In this document: in pieces, positions 45,547 to 56,675 of the stretch | Layout: each line of letters begins with the position of its first letter | How positions within the stretch are numbered: position 1 is the first letter of the stretch | Source: Tethya wilhelma | Taxonomy: Eukaryota; Porifera; Demospongiae; Tethyida; Tethyidae | DNA: 64,000 bases | Reading direction: 5' to 3' | Assembly: GCA_964030475.1 (NCBI GenBank) | Contig: CAXIPT010000060.1 | Location: 47,608 to 111,607 of the forward strand | Position numbers and translations under genes: made by a program | The notes under the pieces: model-generated | What the model saw: the letters and a program-made list of their open reading frames with translations, nothing else | Databases searched by the model: none | Told to the model about the DNA's origin: nothing

Positions 45547-48500
45547 ACATACACACACATACACACGAACACACACACATAATATAGTATGCAAAGAAAA
45601 GTGTAATCAAATGTTTACCTTTTTTTGCTGTGTAGAATCTGTGTATACCTGCAAAGTTAAACAATGATGTCTATAGTAAGAATTTGCTACCCATATGCCA
45701 ATAATGCTACTGGGTATAGTGATAGTCACAGCAGGTACAATGAAGTCTTGTTAGGTACAACTGCAGTAAATTACCTCAGGGATTGGGTTCAATTCTGCTG
45801 CTCGGGAGTCTGTAATAATACTTGGGAGGCTGGAGAAGGGTGTTGGTTGAGTTGTCTGGACACTGTTCTTTAACTCAACAAGATGTGAAAGAGGCCACTT
45901 GTCAGATACAGTCTCCTTTGGTGCTTTCAGCCTCTCTATAAACTGCATCCACCAGTCAAAGTCGTTGTTCTCCAATCCTGATTTCCCATACTTGGGGATA
46001 TCCTTTGTGAGCTGCTCAAGGTTCAACTTAGTGAGGTTCTGTTGAACTGGAGCAGGTGGTACTGAGTCATCTGGAACAGACTGTGAGATGAACAACAATC
46101 AACATGTACGTAAAGTAAGTCAAAGTTGTATGTTGCACAAAATGATAGGAAACATACCAACAGGAGCTTAATCTCTTTGCCATTGCTGGGTTGCCATTGA
46201 TTGTGGTTCCACTGTTTATACTGGAATAGGCACTGCTTCTTGGCATTCAAGATAAACCGTAAAATGTGGGGATTTGTATGGTTGTGCAGTGAGTCTATGT
46301 GCGGTGACAACCACTTCTTCACGTCAAACACCTCTTCCAGGACATGAGCAGTCAGACCAGAATTTGCTGTCTCCATTCCTTTGAGCAACTCTAAAGAGGA
46401 AAATGTTGTACAGTACATGTAGAATAGATATGAAACAAAAGAATTGTGGTTGTGTAGTTAGCTAAGTAGCTATAATGGAGTAGAATATCTAAAGCCATAC
46501 CCGGTACAACAAAAGCATCGTTTCTACGTAGCCACGTGCTGATGTGGCCAAACAGAGCATCGACATCTTCATGAGTGTGTCCTACCATCAAAAAGCCAGC
46601 CTGGACCTGCATATGTAAACCAGAATAACAATGTTAATTGTAGCCATTGCAATCAGAGTATGCACCAATGCCACACACACTGTAATGCAATAAACTTGTG
46701 TAGTTAGTTACTTCCTTAAAAAGACCAAGCTGGACAAGTAGTGCCAGAAAGGTGAACACATACTTGTTCTTGTTTTCACGAACACAGTTGTCAAACTGTA
46801 TGTACAGCTTGTTGGGTACATGTCCCTTAGTGGCAAACATGGGAATGTACTTCTCCAATGTTTTCACCAAGACTGTGATCGTCAAGTTGGGGTCATGTGG
46901 CCATTGAAGGAAGTCAACGAACCCCTCATAGCCATGACCATGGACAATCACACCAGTGATGTGTGTCCGGAGCTGCCAGAGATTTGCAGCTGCTTGGTAA
47001 CCATCCTTAAATGGGGTAAACAACACTTCGACTGATCCATTCCATCCAATATCAGCGATAGAATGTCAGGGTCGGTTTCAGCCAGGTAGCGGATATCGTG
47101 ATATCTCTTCCTCTGATCCCTAATAATGCACAATTCACAACACATCACATTGCTTGTATGTCTGTACTCTACTACACTACTAGTAGGTTGTGTGACACAA
47201 CCACAACATAACGGTACAGCTGGGCTTACATCTGCAATTTATTGTGCTCATCTCTGATTTCATACAACTGTTTTCTTCGAAGAGGATCTGTTGTTTTGTC
47301 TAGCTCTCTGTGTATCATACTGCAGACATCACACTTGGTGAACCGGCTTCCTCCCTACACATTGTAGGTGTAAAGAAAAGAAAGAAAGAAAGAAATCAAA
47401 CTGAGTGCAAAAATTATTGTGTATTATAGTTCAGTATCTATGTACATGTATGTGGATGTTACTAACAATCAAGTATATCATTTTGCACTGCTGCATTGTT
47501 TCAGTGTACAAACCTTTGGTGTGACAACATGGTTAAAGTTGTTCTTCCAAATAAAAAAATACTGGGATTGGCTCACGATGACGGTNTGGTAGCAATGAGT
47601 GGATCCTGGTTACACATTGCTCAGCACATCCATTGAGTGAGAGGACGTGAAAAAATCCCATTTTTCTACACAATTAAGACAACAAATAATCAGTTTGTAA
47701 ACACTTAATAATTACACTCTTGCTTTAGCAAGATCAATACAAAAATTGTAACTTATGTACCATCTGATGTAGAGTGAGAGAGACTAGACACATCTGATTG
47801 GGACAGTAGCACACCACACATGGAATGAGAGGAAGGACAGAGTTGATTCGAGTCACCAGTGCTAGTGTTAGTAGCAGCTACAGGTGCCGTGCTTGACACT
47901 GACACTGACAAGGGGTGCGGAAGAGATCCTGTACATCAAATTTTAGTAACAGCTACAATGATACAATCTGGTACCACGGTTACTGTGTACATCTTACAAA
48001 CATGGAATACAAAATGCTATTAGTAAATTGAGAGTGAGTGTGTGATAATGACACGTCTGATTGGGAGAGAGAGGGTATAACAAGACAGGACTCCACAGAG
48101 GGAGGAGGGTTTGACAGCACATTATCTGTTCTCAATTTAGAGGCGTAGAGCGAGTCCTTAGTAGATCGAGGAGCTTGCTTGCAGGATGAAGATTGAGAGA
48201 TTGATCGAGAGCTAGGTGAGAAAACCATGGCCCTGATACCAGCTGGTGATTTGAAATCATTCGCAACTGGAGATTCCTTAGACTGCTGACAAGACCAAGA
48301 GGGTGTCGGTGAACAGTTGATGGCTGGTTGTGTTTGTTTGAACGGCGAGAAAGGCCAAGAGACTGACATCGATTGCACTTTGACACCTGCAAATGCATGC
48401 GAGAGTATGGTTTAAGTTTAGTATAAGAACTAAGCTACCTACAACTATATACTACAATCTTGATGCGTTTAATATAAGTTAGTAACAGTTACATAGCTAC

Positions 48501-48660
48501 TACTCACTCACCAGAATCGTAATTCAGTTTTCTCGGAGTTGAGTGTTTCAAAGCGGCCTGGTCTGTGGCGACAGAATCTGGGGGCTCAGGCTCCTCCTCA
48601 CTAGCAAAGCTCACGATAACCCAGAATAATGTCTTCAGAAGAGCACGAAGTGTCAGCCAT
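43186..48660 (-). CDS. DUF7869-like multi-exon gene, with frame breaks
   Basis: Exons seen: 48660-48512, 48386-47998, 47928-47761, one around 47670-47514, then 47354-47230, 47119-46712, 46606-46501, 46390-46158, 46080-45775, 45648-45619, 45390-45319, 45048-44986, 44804-44736, and probably a last exon ending at 43186. Ser-rich N-terminal half; then GGSRFTKCDVCSMIHRELDK, LILDGMDQSK, LYIQFDNCVRENKNKYVFTF and FLMVGHTHEDVDALFGHIST, the order of the DUF7869 family, thought to be mobile-element related. The terminal exon (ARVKEVNGSKILVEWYDGKW, VIWEEVDASDIVYRNVLFT) looks like a small beta-rich module. Breaks: a missing base near 46995 inside the core, a shift after the ATG in exon 1, a phase mismatch between exons 2 and 3, and an N at 47586. 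Either a decaying copy or assembly errors. Confidence 0.65.
43461..43810. mobile_element. 350-bp near-perfect palindromic MITE
   Basis: CTATAAACAGGATCC at the left mirrors GGATCCTGTTTATAG at the right, and the symmetry holds to a centre near 43635. Inside are AAGATCCGGAAA termini shared with the 8063-8216 MITE and many AAGCTTAGGTCTAAGCTT-type units that are themselves palindromic. It lies just upstream, in gene sense, of the last DUF7869-like exon. Confidence 0.9.
43900..44083 (+). repeat. (CA)n microsatellite, imperfect
   Basis: CA-rich run with GCG, TAC and AAC interruptions. Long open frames across it in several phases are artefacts. Confidence 0.95.
44104..44713. mobile_element. MITE with CTCAAAATAAAGTT ends
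   Basis: GCACTCAAAAATAAAGTTCC at the left is mirrored by the inverted right end (CCCTCAAAATAAAGTTTCCG). About 610 bp with no transposase. It lies in an intron of the DUF7869-like gene. Confidence 0.65.
45157..45186 (+). repeat. (CA)n microsatellite
   Basis: Intronic run between two short exons of the DUF7869-like gene; part of a duplicated exon-intron unit. Confidence 0.9.
45468..45580 (+). repeat. (CA)n microsatellite, long pure run
   Basis: About 38 uninterrupted CA units followed by imperfect ones, in the intron between the 45648-45619 and 45390-45319 exons. Confidence 0.95.
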
Positions 48661-48869
48661 TTCTCAGCCTCTGGCACGTTGTTGATCTTTGAAAATTGGC
48701 ATACGCGTACGCGTATCTATGACCACGTGTAGTTATTACGCATGCGCAATTGTGCGTGCATGAACTTAGAATTATTTCTGAAAATCATATTTTCCCGAAG
48801 CGTGAAGAATCTTGAAGATCGCTTTTGTCCCAAGTTTTCTGTTTCAAGCAGTTTCATAAGGCGATAATC
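48661..48869. promoter_or_regulatory. Putative bidirectional promoter
   Basis: Only 209 bp separate the minus-strand ATG (48660) and the plus-strand ATG (48870). The interval holds CACGTG, a CGCGTACGCG run and GCGCAATTGTGCGTGC, palindromic elements of the kind found in shared promoters. No TATA box is obvious. Confidence 0.45.
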
Positions 48870-51800
48870 ATGACTGGAGTGTGGCATTTGAGGGCTGAAT
48901 CGTGTGGGAAAAGTAAGAAGATCTATGCCTATCGTAACAATGAAAGGATGAAAGGTGACGCCGCGAGTGGAGACGTGTTAGGAGCAGTGTTGAACGTTCA
49001 GCTGAAGAATCATAGTGGAGAGTCTTTTCTAAGCGTGAGTAAAGTAAAAGGCATGCACTGATCAAAGTAAATTAAGGCTGGTTTACAGCAACATAACCAA
49101 GTTAGATCGAGGCGTTGACAAGTTTTAAAAATCATAGATGTGTTGACATTCATTCGGCGTGTCTGGAAGGTGTCAATTTGTTACGTTCTGCCACTAAAAG
49201 GGTTGATTAGTACCAGTGTAGTATGCTCAGGGCATATGGATAGCCTACATGGGAAGATGATAATTCAGTTTTGATATGCACATGGAATCATTGTATTATC
49301 TGTCTGACAGGTAGATCAGCAAAACAAGTTTACATTGATGATTTTATTGTGTTTCATCTCTTTTCATGCAGTTCAAGACAGTAGGATCAGCCAAACACCG
49401 AGGATTGAAGTTTGGGAAATTTGATGTATGTCAAAATGCTTTAACCCAACTGTTCAAGGAAGCTGACGGGAATGAGGGGTTTGTGGAGGTGTTCAAGGCT
49501 GAGGTTGCACCGTACATCAAGTCCAATGGAGTTTTCACCCGAGAGCTAGGTAAACCATGCACTCACTAAATTATGCCAATATACAGTACCAGATCTTGAT
49601 GATGTGAGCAAGCAGGGTCCTGTGCATTGTTAGTATAGTACATGTTTGTTAATAATGTCATAGGGTAGCTATAACTTTGTGTCCGGACTCTTTTTTATTG
49701 TCCTTTGTCATTGATTAAGTAAACTGTTTTATTTGGTTATTGTTTTCTCCAATGCTTAGCCATACCCTTGGCAAATATTTTAGTATTCATGATTGTTACT
49801 CTACTAGTTAAGCCACAATGGCCTTCCTACTGCAGTACTGCACTACACATACACAGGATATAACATATGTTGTGGTTTTGTTTTATAGGATCACCCTTGC
49901 CAGCCTCGATTTCACGTTCATCAATGTCACACTCATCAGGGTCTACCTCGTCCAGGTCACACTCACTAGGGTCTACCTTGTCCAAGTCACACTCACCAGA
50001 ATCTACCTCATCTAGGTCACACTCACCAGGGTCTACCTCGTCCAAGTCACACTCATCAGGGTCTACCTCATCTAGGTCACACTCATCAGGGCCTCCCTCG
50101 TCCAGGTCACACTCACCAGGGTCTACCTTGTCCAAGTCTCATTCGTCACAATCAACCTCATCCACGTCACACTCGGGCAAGAGACAACAGGAACAACGCA
50201 GCTCCAGATCTAATAAGAAGAGAAAGATTGAAGTTGAGGGAGAATTTGATACCATGTCTGTGAGTATCACTGATCATTATATTGGTATGTCGACAATTTA
50301 AAATTATTACTGTATACGTGTTACAGTTTTAATGTACATATGCCATACAATGACAGCATAATTTATACTCTTTTGTACACATGTAGGTCAGTTTAAGCTT
50401 CCGGTTGAGTATCTAGTTGAGCCATCACAAGAACATCTGCTCCGACCTTTGGAACCTGTGTTTGTACAACAACTAAAAAAGGAGATGGTTCGCAATCCAA
50501 CCACCGATGTAGCTCCAATAATTGGCGTCATCTACACTGATTCTGATTTTGACCACAACCATCCAGAATCATACAAATACAAAACCATTGAAGGCAATAA
50601 TTCAAGAGCAGCGCTCACAGAACTCCTCAGTGAAGACCCCTCTCGTGCCACTAAGCCGGAGTTTAATCGAAGAACTGTGAGTGTATACAAGAATCTTACG
50701 TATGAGCAGGCCCAGTATCTGGCTCAGAAACACAACCGAGCCACAGGATTTACACACTCCATGACTACACAGGACCAGGTAATACTGTACCTTGCTCTAA
50801 TGTTAGTGTATGCGGTAGACAGAAAAGAGCATGCAGAATTGTAGCAGGATATGTATGTTGAATGTGTGTGACACTTAATTGTTCTACATGTAGGTTAAGC
50901 TCTGTCGTAGTCGTCTCTATCGTGATGCTAAGGCTGCTTGATTGTGACGAGACACTGGAGACTAGCAATGAGTGGAGATTGGCTTGTGCCAAAACATTGA
51001 TGATGGAAGTATGTCAGTGCTCAATTCATACATGCATGACATCGAACTATGTATGACATTGTGTAATTGCAAGTTGATTTTATATCTCTACTAGCGAAAG
51101 CAACTGCAGGAAAACATGATTTATTTTCTGGCCGGGATGAAGAGTGAGTGCTACTCCATTTTATTGGAGATATTCTCTCTCTATGAGAATGGAGATTTGG
51201 ACACGCTACCAAAATCAAAGCAGCAATCAAACTCAACAATCGATTGTAAAGGGAGCAATTTCAAAGGTACATGTACATCAACTATCTTGTTTAACCTACA
51301 GTACAATTATTATTGAACTGCTGCATGACATACACATGTACAGTACATTAGCACATAATTATGGTTGTATGTTAACTCAGGTCTACGTGGTCTGGATGAG
51401 GAGACAATTTTGCAACTCCTTTCTAAGATCAAAGACGAACAAATGACTCTGAAACAGCTTGCTCAAGAATGCCATCGTTTAAAGAAGGTGCTGAAGGTGA
51501 AGACAGTCTTTATGAAAGCAGTTGGAGTCAAGACCTGGGAGGAGGCAGAATCAAGATTCAGCAGCTGTTATACAAGTGAAAAAGCTCTCCAGCCCTACCT
51601 TAAGAATCCCGACTCTAGCAATGGAGTTCTCATGCATCACTGCCGTAAAGCTCTAAAGAGCATTACTGAACGTACTTCCCAAGATCATCAGGTACATTAC
51701 CATTTTTTTTTCCATAGACTACGTTTTATTTGAAGTTCATCCAATGTTTCCATTTCCTTTTCAGAATGTCACAGTGGTTATACATAAACACAGCCTTGCA

Positions 51801-52356
51801 GCTCTGTTTAACATCCCAGGAAGAAGCCTAACTAATGATATGCTGACTGAGTGTTTGCCCAGTTTTGCTGGATTTCCAGTGGGGATCACAAGTGTTGGTG
51901 TCAGTGATGATATGAGATCAAAGGTTAGTTTGGCTGATTACCTGACATGCATATTGTATTATTGCAAGAACAAGCTCAGGCTGACTGTTCTTTGCTTTGA
52001 TCTTTGATTAAACATGGTTGAATATTTAATAAAATTAATTAATATAGATTGGAGCAATGATTAGAACCATAAGTCCGTGAATCTTTTGAACCAAGAGGGA
52101 GTATACTGCATTGTCATTCATTGCTCTGTGTGTGATGTTCCTGCAATTGATGCATTTCTCAAGGAAGAAGAACTGCATACTGAGACATTATTTTGGAAAA
52201 GAGATGGTGAAATGCGTCAAAAGAGTAAGCTAATTGTTACTGTTATTGTAACTATAATGTACAGTACTAGAAATATACATAACATACAAATGCGAAGTAC
52301 ATACTAACCATTAAATCTAAATTTCTCTTATATGTTTAGATCGCCTTTTCTCCTAA
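48870..52356 (+). CDS. ParB-like-fold protein gene, ten exons, one frame break
   Basis: Exons: 48870-49034, 49372-49549, 49889-50284, 50387-50778, 50894-51008, 51095-51266, 51381-51691, 51765-51923, 52065-52224, 52340-52356 (stop TAA). All have GT-AG ends and consistent phases except that exon 5 is one base too long. Exon 3 encodes a ten-residue Ser-rich repeat (SGSTSSRSHS type, about nine units) and a basic NLS-like NKKRKIE. Exon 4 reads LPVEYLVEPSQEHLLRPLE, APIIGVIYTDSDF, YKTIEGNNSRAALTELL and VSVYKNLTYEQAQYLAQKHN, the order of a ParB/sulfiredoxin-type domain (start strand, xGxxR-like turn, helix with final Asn). Later exons are helical (LKQLAQECHRLKKVLKVKT). The break in exon 5 follows RLYRDAKAA. 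Divergent to the DUF7869-like gene. About 687 codons if the break is an error. Function unknown. Confidence 0.7.
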
Positions 52357-52588
52357 ACTATATCAGTGATGGTTTTGGGTACAAATTCCATGGCCACTAT
52401 TAAGGAGAGAATACCCAGAGATTCTTCAAACTTATTTTTAGTGCTGGGACAAACATTGATTACATCGAATATTCGTTTGTAGGAAGCCTATTCGAATTAC
52501 AAGATGCACTATTTGCATCTCCAGCCACGCCCTTTTTTCTGAGCATGCTCAGAAAGTCCTTTGCTACACGTGTTGTGTTTGTTAAAAA

Positions 52589-52666
52589 ATGGCAGCTAGC
52601 AGTAGTTTTAAGTCTGATGTTTGGAAATATTTTTCCAAGCCTGAAGATAAAAAAGTTAATGATCAT
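52589..52666 (+). pseudogene. BED-type finger N-terminus, cut by the Merlin end
   Basis: An ATG at 52589 opens MAASSSFKSDVWKYFSKPED and KKVNDH, the usual first residues of a BED zinc finger of hAT-derived proteins. The frame ends at the terminal repeat at 52667. The same sequence, shorter by 24 bp, lies at 53725-53778. Confidence 0.6.
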
Positions 52667-53104
52667 GTAGGATATCCGACTCCCTCGCCGCGTATTCAAA
52701 AGGGGGCGTGGCCACAAGTCACGTGGTGACACGCCTACCAATTATGGTTAATTAGTATAAATTATAATTAATTTTAAAATTGATTTAAACATTTTGGCAG
52801 TAAAACGCGGGAAGAAGCAAACATGGCCAACTTGTCCATCCTGCAAATAGGTCCAGTTATCTTTGGTTCCACTAGTGATCTGGTGAGCTATCTGCAACAA
52901 AAACATGCACCTATTAGCAGATAGATATACTTGTAGAAGCTGCAGCACTCCGATGGATCTGAAGAAGAAGACAGATATATCAGATGGCCTGATATTTCGT
53001 TGCAGCTCTTGCAAGACAACCAAGTCACTGAGAGTAGGCAGCTTCTTCAGTAAGAGTAAGTTAACTCTGCAGAAGTGGATGATACTTTTGTATTGGTGGG
53101 TCCG
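52667..53104 (+). mobile_element. Merlin transposon, partial first copy ending at an N
   Basis: From the TIR start (GTAGGATATCCGACTCCCTC) to 53104 this parallels 53779-54216 at about 98% identity, including CRSCSTPMDLKKKTDISD and SFFSKSKLTLQKWMILLYWW. It stops at the N at 53105, after which unrelated PHD-coding DNA follows. Confidence 0.85.
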
Positions 53105-53105
53105 N

Positions 53106-53352
53106 CAGACACCGAACGAGATGGAAAGACAGTGGTCACGTCAAGCAGTGAGGATTGTGAGGAACCTGGTAGTGACACAAGCACTAGCTCAGATGGGTGT
53201 AACTGTGTAGTTTGTGATACTCACGATGATGGAAGATGGATTCAGTGTGACGATTGTGACTCTTGGTGTCACTTCAAGTGTGCAAATATTCCAAGCAATG
53301 TATCTACTGAAAACTTAGACTGGCAGTGTCCCAAATGTATTATGCTGAACTG
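53106..53352 (+). pseudogene. C-terminal PHD finger exon of another gene
   Basis: After the N the open frame has an acidic Ser-rich stretch (SSSEDCEEPG), then CNCVVCDTHDDGRWIQCDDC, SWCHFKCANI and DWQCPKCIMLN with a stop: a complete C4HC3 PHD finger at a protein C-terminus. It is not part of Merlin. The context of the rest of its gene is lost at the N. The layout recalls the PHD end of the Ginger-like element. Confidence 0.65.
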
Positions 53353-53430
53353 AAATTTTACTGTAAATGTGTCATATATGTCCCAAATGTATTATGCTGA
53401 ACTGAAATTTTACTGTAAATGTGTCATATA
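53329..53430 (+). repeat. Two 51-bp tandem units
   Basis: GTCCCAAATGTATTATGCTG followed by AACTGAAATTTTACTGTAAA is repeated once in tandem at the end of the PHD exon and its 3' flank. The second unit is non-coding. Confidence 0.85.
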
Positions 53431-53934
53431 ATGTGTATATTAATTCTTTTTGGGTGTTAAATAATGATTTGCAGTGGAGTTCATTAATTGGACCTTTGGT
53501 CCGATTATTGGAAGCGGAAGTACTAGTACATAATCTGGTGTCTACTGTCCAATAAATGGTGAAGGTTCTGAGCTAAGGCTATGGCACAAGTCTATAGTTA
53601 ACAGGTACTCCAGGGATAGAAAAGGGGATTCCTGAAGTGTAAGCTACTTCTGAATAATTGAGTTTGTTTCCTTAAGTGTCCAATAGTGGTGACTCTACCT
53701 TACACGTGTTGTGTTTGTTAAAAAATGGCAGCTAGCAGTAGTTTTAAGTCTGATGTTTGGAAATATTTTTCCAAGCCTGTAGGATATCCGACTCCCTCGC
53801 GGCGTATTCAAAAGGGGGCGTGGCCACGAGTCACGTGGTGACACGCCTACCAATTATGGTTAATTAGTATAAATTATAATTAATTTTAAAATTGATTTAA
53901 ACATTTTGGCAGTAAAACGCGGGAAGAAGCAAAC

Positions 53935-54909
53935 ATGGCCAACTTGTCCATCCTGCAAATAGGTCCAGTTATCTTTGGTTCCACTAGTGATCTGGTGAGC
54001 TATCTGCAACAAAAATATGCACCTGTTAGCAGATAGCTATACTTGTAGAAGCTGCAGCACTCCAATGGATCTGAAGAAGAAGACAGATATATCAGATGGC
54101 CTGATATTTCGTTGCAGCTCTTGCAAGACAACCAAGTCACTGAGAGTAGGCAGCTTCTTCAGTAAGAGTAAGTTAACTCTGCAGAAGTGGATGATACTTT
54201 TGTATTGGTGGGTCTGAGATTACCCTGTCAATAGTGCAGCACAGGAAGCCGAGGTAGGTAGGGATACTGCTATTGATGTTTATCAGTGGCTAAGGGAAGT
54301 GTGCAGCACGAAACTATTAGGGATGAACATCCAGGTAGGTGGTCCAGGAAAGGTGGTGCAAATTGACGAGTCAGTTTACCCATAAACCTAAGGTTAGTTA
54401 CAAGTTAACACAGATAATAATTATTTACATAATTGCAACAACTAAAATTAATACAGAGTCACAGAGGACGTCCACCTCGTACCGAAATCTGGGTGTTTGG
54501 ATTGGTGGATACATCTGTGACTCCGGCCCAGGGCTACATGGAGATAGTCCAACGTAGGGTTGCTGCAACACTGCTTCCTATCATTAGGCAACATGTTGCA
54601 AGTGGCTCAATTGTGTGGTCAGATGAATGGGCTGCCTATAATCGAGTATCGAGTCTCCCAAGTGTGAGTAGCCATGGAGTGGTAAACCATTCCATTCAAT
54701 TTGTAAATCCTACAACCGGAGTCCATACCCAGAATGTAGAGTCGTATTGGAATCGGGTCAAGATAAAGTTGAAACGAATGCGTGGCTGTCATGAGCATCA
54801 AGTCCCCAGTTACTTGGATGAGTTCATGTACAGGGAAAGGTTTGGTACCACTGCCACTCAACTCTTTAACAATATTATAAGTGACATTGCAACCCAATAT
54901 CCTGTGTAA
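53935..54909 (+). pseudogene. Merlin (ISXO2/IS1595-like) transposase, defective
   Basis: Exons 53935-54392 and 54457-54909 are separated by a 64-bp GT-AG intron. N-terminal zinc ribbon CRSCSTPMDL...CSSCKTT, then YQWLREVCSTKLLG, VVQIDES (first Asp), the RGRPPRTEIWVFGLVDTS block, IVWSDEWAAYNRV (second Asp) and HTQNVESYWNRVKIK (Glu). This is the DDE core of DDE_Tnp_IS1595. Lesions: a frame break after YLQQKYA, a TGA after WWV (54215), and one extra base at GTTTACC before the intron. The second exon is intact to its TAA. Confidence 0.9.
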
Positions 54910-54942
54910 AATAATATTAAAATTTTACGCTGTGCCTCTAGG

Positions 54943-55082
54943 CCCGGGTCCGTATACTAAGCTAAATATACTGTAGTCAATGGAACCGTGACTCTACGCC
55001 TGCACGCTAGAGTGCCGGTAAATCCGGATACTATAAACAGGCAATACAAAATCAATAGGAAAGTATACGGACTACCGTGTCT
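54943..55082. mobile_element. Short MITE nested in the Merlin element
   Basis: GGGTCCGTATACT at the left and AGTATACGGACTACC at the right bound about 140 bp between the transposase stop and the right TIR. It shares blocks with 41075-41220. Confidence 0.65.
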
Positions 55083-55395
55083 CGAGACACTTTGAAAATT
55101 TTAATAATGTATTCTTAGTACACTTTGAATTACTACTGCTGTTAGTTAGTAATGTAAAATTTGTTAAGCCCTAAATCTGTTGTTGTAGTTTTGTTCTCAC
55201 GTTTATCTTTATCTTGATCCTAGTCCTTGCTTGTCTTGCCATGATGTTGATATAACTTGTTGCCAGGAAAACTTTTGAGCAAAACAAAATAACTTGACTT
55301 GCCACCACGTGGACCTTTAATTGGTAGGCGTGTCACCACGTGACTCGTGGCCACGCCCCCTTTTGAATACGCGAGGGAGTCGGATATCCTACATG

Positions 55396-55647
55396 ATCCC
55401 TCGTTTCAATCTCAAATAGGCCTAAACAAAAACTAGAAAGCTTTGAAACTTAGTGTATAAATTCATGTACTTTGAATGTAGCCATCTTTGTATGTAGAGT
55501 TCAAAGGTCATTATAACGTGGCACTATTACGTGCATGCGCATTAGCCTCCTCCAGCAGAATAAAGTGCAAGAAGCTGCTCAACTTTTTTGTAGGGACTAA
55601 CCAGTCTCTGATAGTCTCCACACTGTAGTGTTGAAAAAAGTGAATGA
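55396..55647 (+). repeat. Dispersed repeat family, middle portion
   Basis: Begins CCTCGTTTCAATCTCAAATA just after the Merlin end and runs through AACCAGTCTCTGATAGTCTC into the hairpin MITE. Confidence 0.75.
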
Positions 55648-56062
55648 ACAAGTAGTAAAAATTTCAAAAAAATAAGTAGTGTAGGAATGGGCAGTGCGGT
55701 AAAAAGCATTGGAACAAGGCATGTCTCAATTTCGGCACATGACTACTTCATTTTTTATGCCCAGCTCTTGTCTGACAGTCCAGTTTAAGTTGCCTGTCTT
55801 ATTATGGTTTACTCCACTGCTTATAATTTAATTAGCCATGCAACTGATTATATAGATTGAACCAATGCAACAATAAGCTATGGTACTATAGTAGTACAGA
55901 TCTTTGCATTTATGACACTGAGGATCCATAAATCATTAGGGATCAAGAATAAATTTAAAATGAAGTAGTCATGTGCCGAAATTGAGACATGCCTTGTTCC
56001 AATGCTTTTTACCGCACTGCCCATTCCTACACTACTTATTTTTTGAAATTTTTACTACTTGT
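55648..56062. mobile_element. Long-TIR hairpin MITE, full copy (415 bp)
   Basis: ACAAGTAGTAAAAATTTC to GAAATTTTTACTACTTGT. The arms, with AATGGGCAGTGCGGTAAAAA and GGCATGTCTCAATTTCGGCA, are nearly identical over about 105 bp. Confidence 0.9.
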
Positions 56063-56179
56063 GAAATAATTGTAATAATGTACATACTAGTGCAACATAT
56101 TATACATAATAAACTATTCTTCATATCATGACAGCTATATATAGTGATTGTGATCAATCACAAATATATAATCAGTGTA

Positions 56180-56675
56180 TATAATATTATAGCTGCTACT
56201 TAAGCGTTTTTGTAGGGACAAACCAGTCCCTAACAGTCTTCACACTGTAGTGTTGAAAAAAGTGAATGAACAAGTAGTAAAAATTTCAAAAAAATAAATA
56301 GTGTAGGAATGGGCAGTGCTGTAAAAAGTATTGGAACAAGGCGGCATGTCTCAATTTCGGGCACATGACTACTTCATTTTTTTTGTGTTCAAGTCTTGGC
56401 CAGTATAATCTAATCCTGCCTGCTATACTTTATTCCACTATTTAGCCAAGTGATAAGATTGGCAGGAAGTTGAACCATTAGTATGTGATACTGTTGCTGA
56501 TAAATTCATCTATAGATAATTCTGGAACCATTTACGACAATAATTGAGGGATCAGAAAATGAAAATGAAGTAGTCATGTGCCTGAAATTGAGACATGCCG
56601 CCTTGTTCCAATACTTTTTACAGCACTGCCCATTCCTACACTATTTTTATTTTTTTTGAAAATTTTACTACTTGT
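56180..56675. mobile_element. Another hairpin MITE with part of the dispersed repeat
   Basis: 56180-56269 holds the GGGACAAACCAGTCCCTAAC block of the family. 56270-56675 is a full hairpin copy whose arms both carry the small insertion CGG or GCC beside GGCATGTCTCAA, showing the arms were copied as a pair. Confidence 0.85.

Larger units (their letters stand above)
53779..55392 (+). mobile_element. Merlin DNA transposon, 1.6 kb, both ends present
   Basis: The terminal repeats are about 78 bp: GTAGGATATCCGACTCCCTC at 53779 and its inverse ending CCTAC at 55392, including GGGGGCGTGGCCACGAGTCA. The left flank is the BED ORF with a 24-bp deletion and the right flank (ATGATCCCT) is a dispersed repeat, so the ends do not share a clear 8-9-bp duplication. 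The first copy has ATGATCAT at its left, which matches the right flank better; rearrangement between copies is likely. Confidence 0.85.

Noticed and set aside
45467..45664. Cys-Val repeat frame
   Set aside because: Microsatellite artefact within an intron of the DUF7869-like gene.
49827..50135. Asp/Glu-rich minus-strand frame with ten-residue repeats
   Set aside because: Antisense of the Ser-rich repeat exon of the ParB-like gene, which is supported by phase-matched neighbours.
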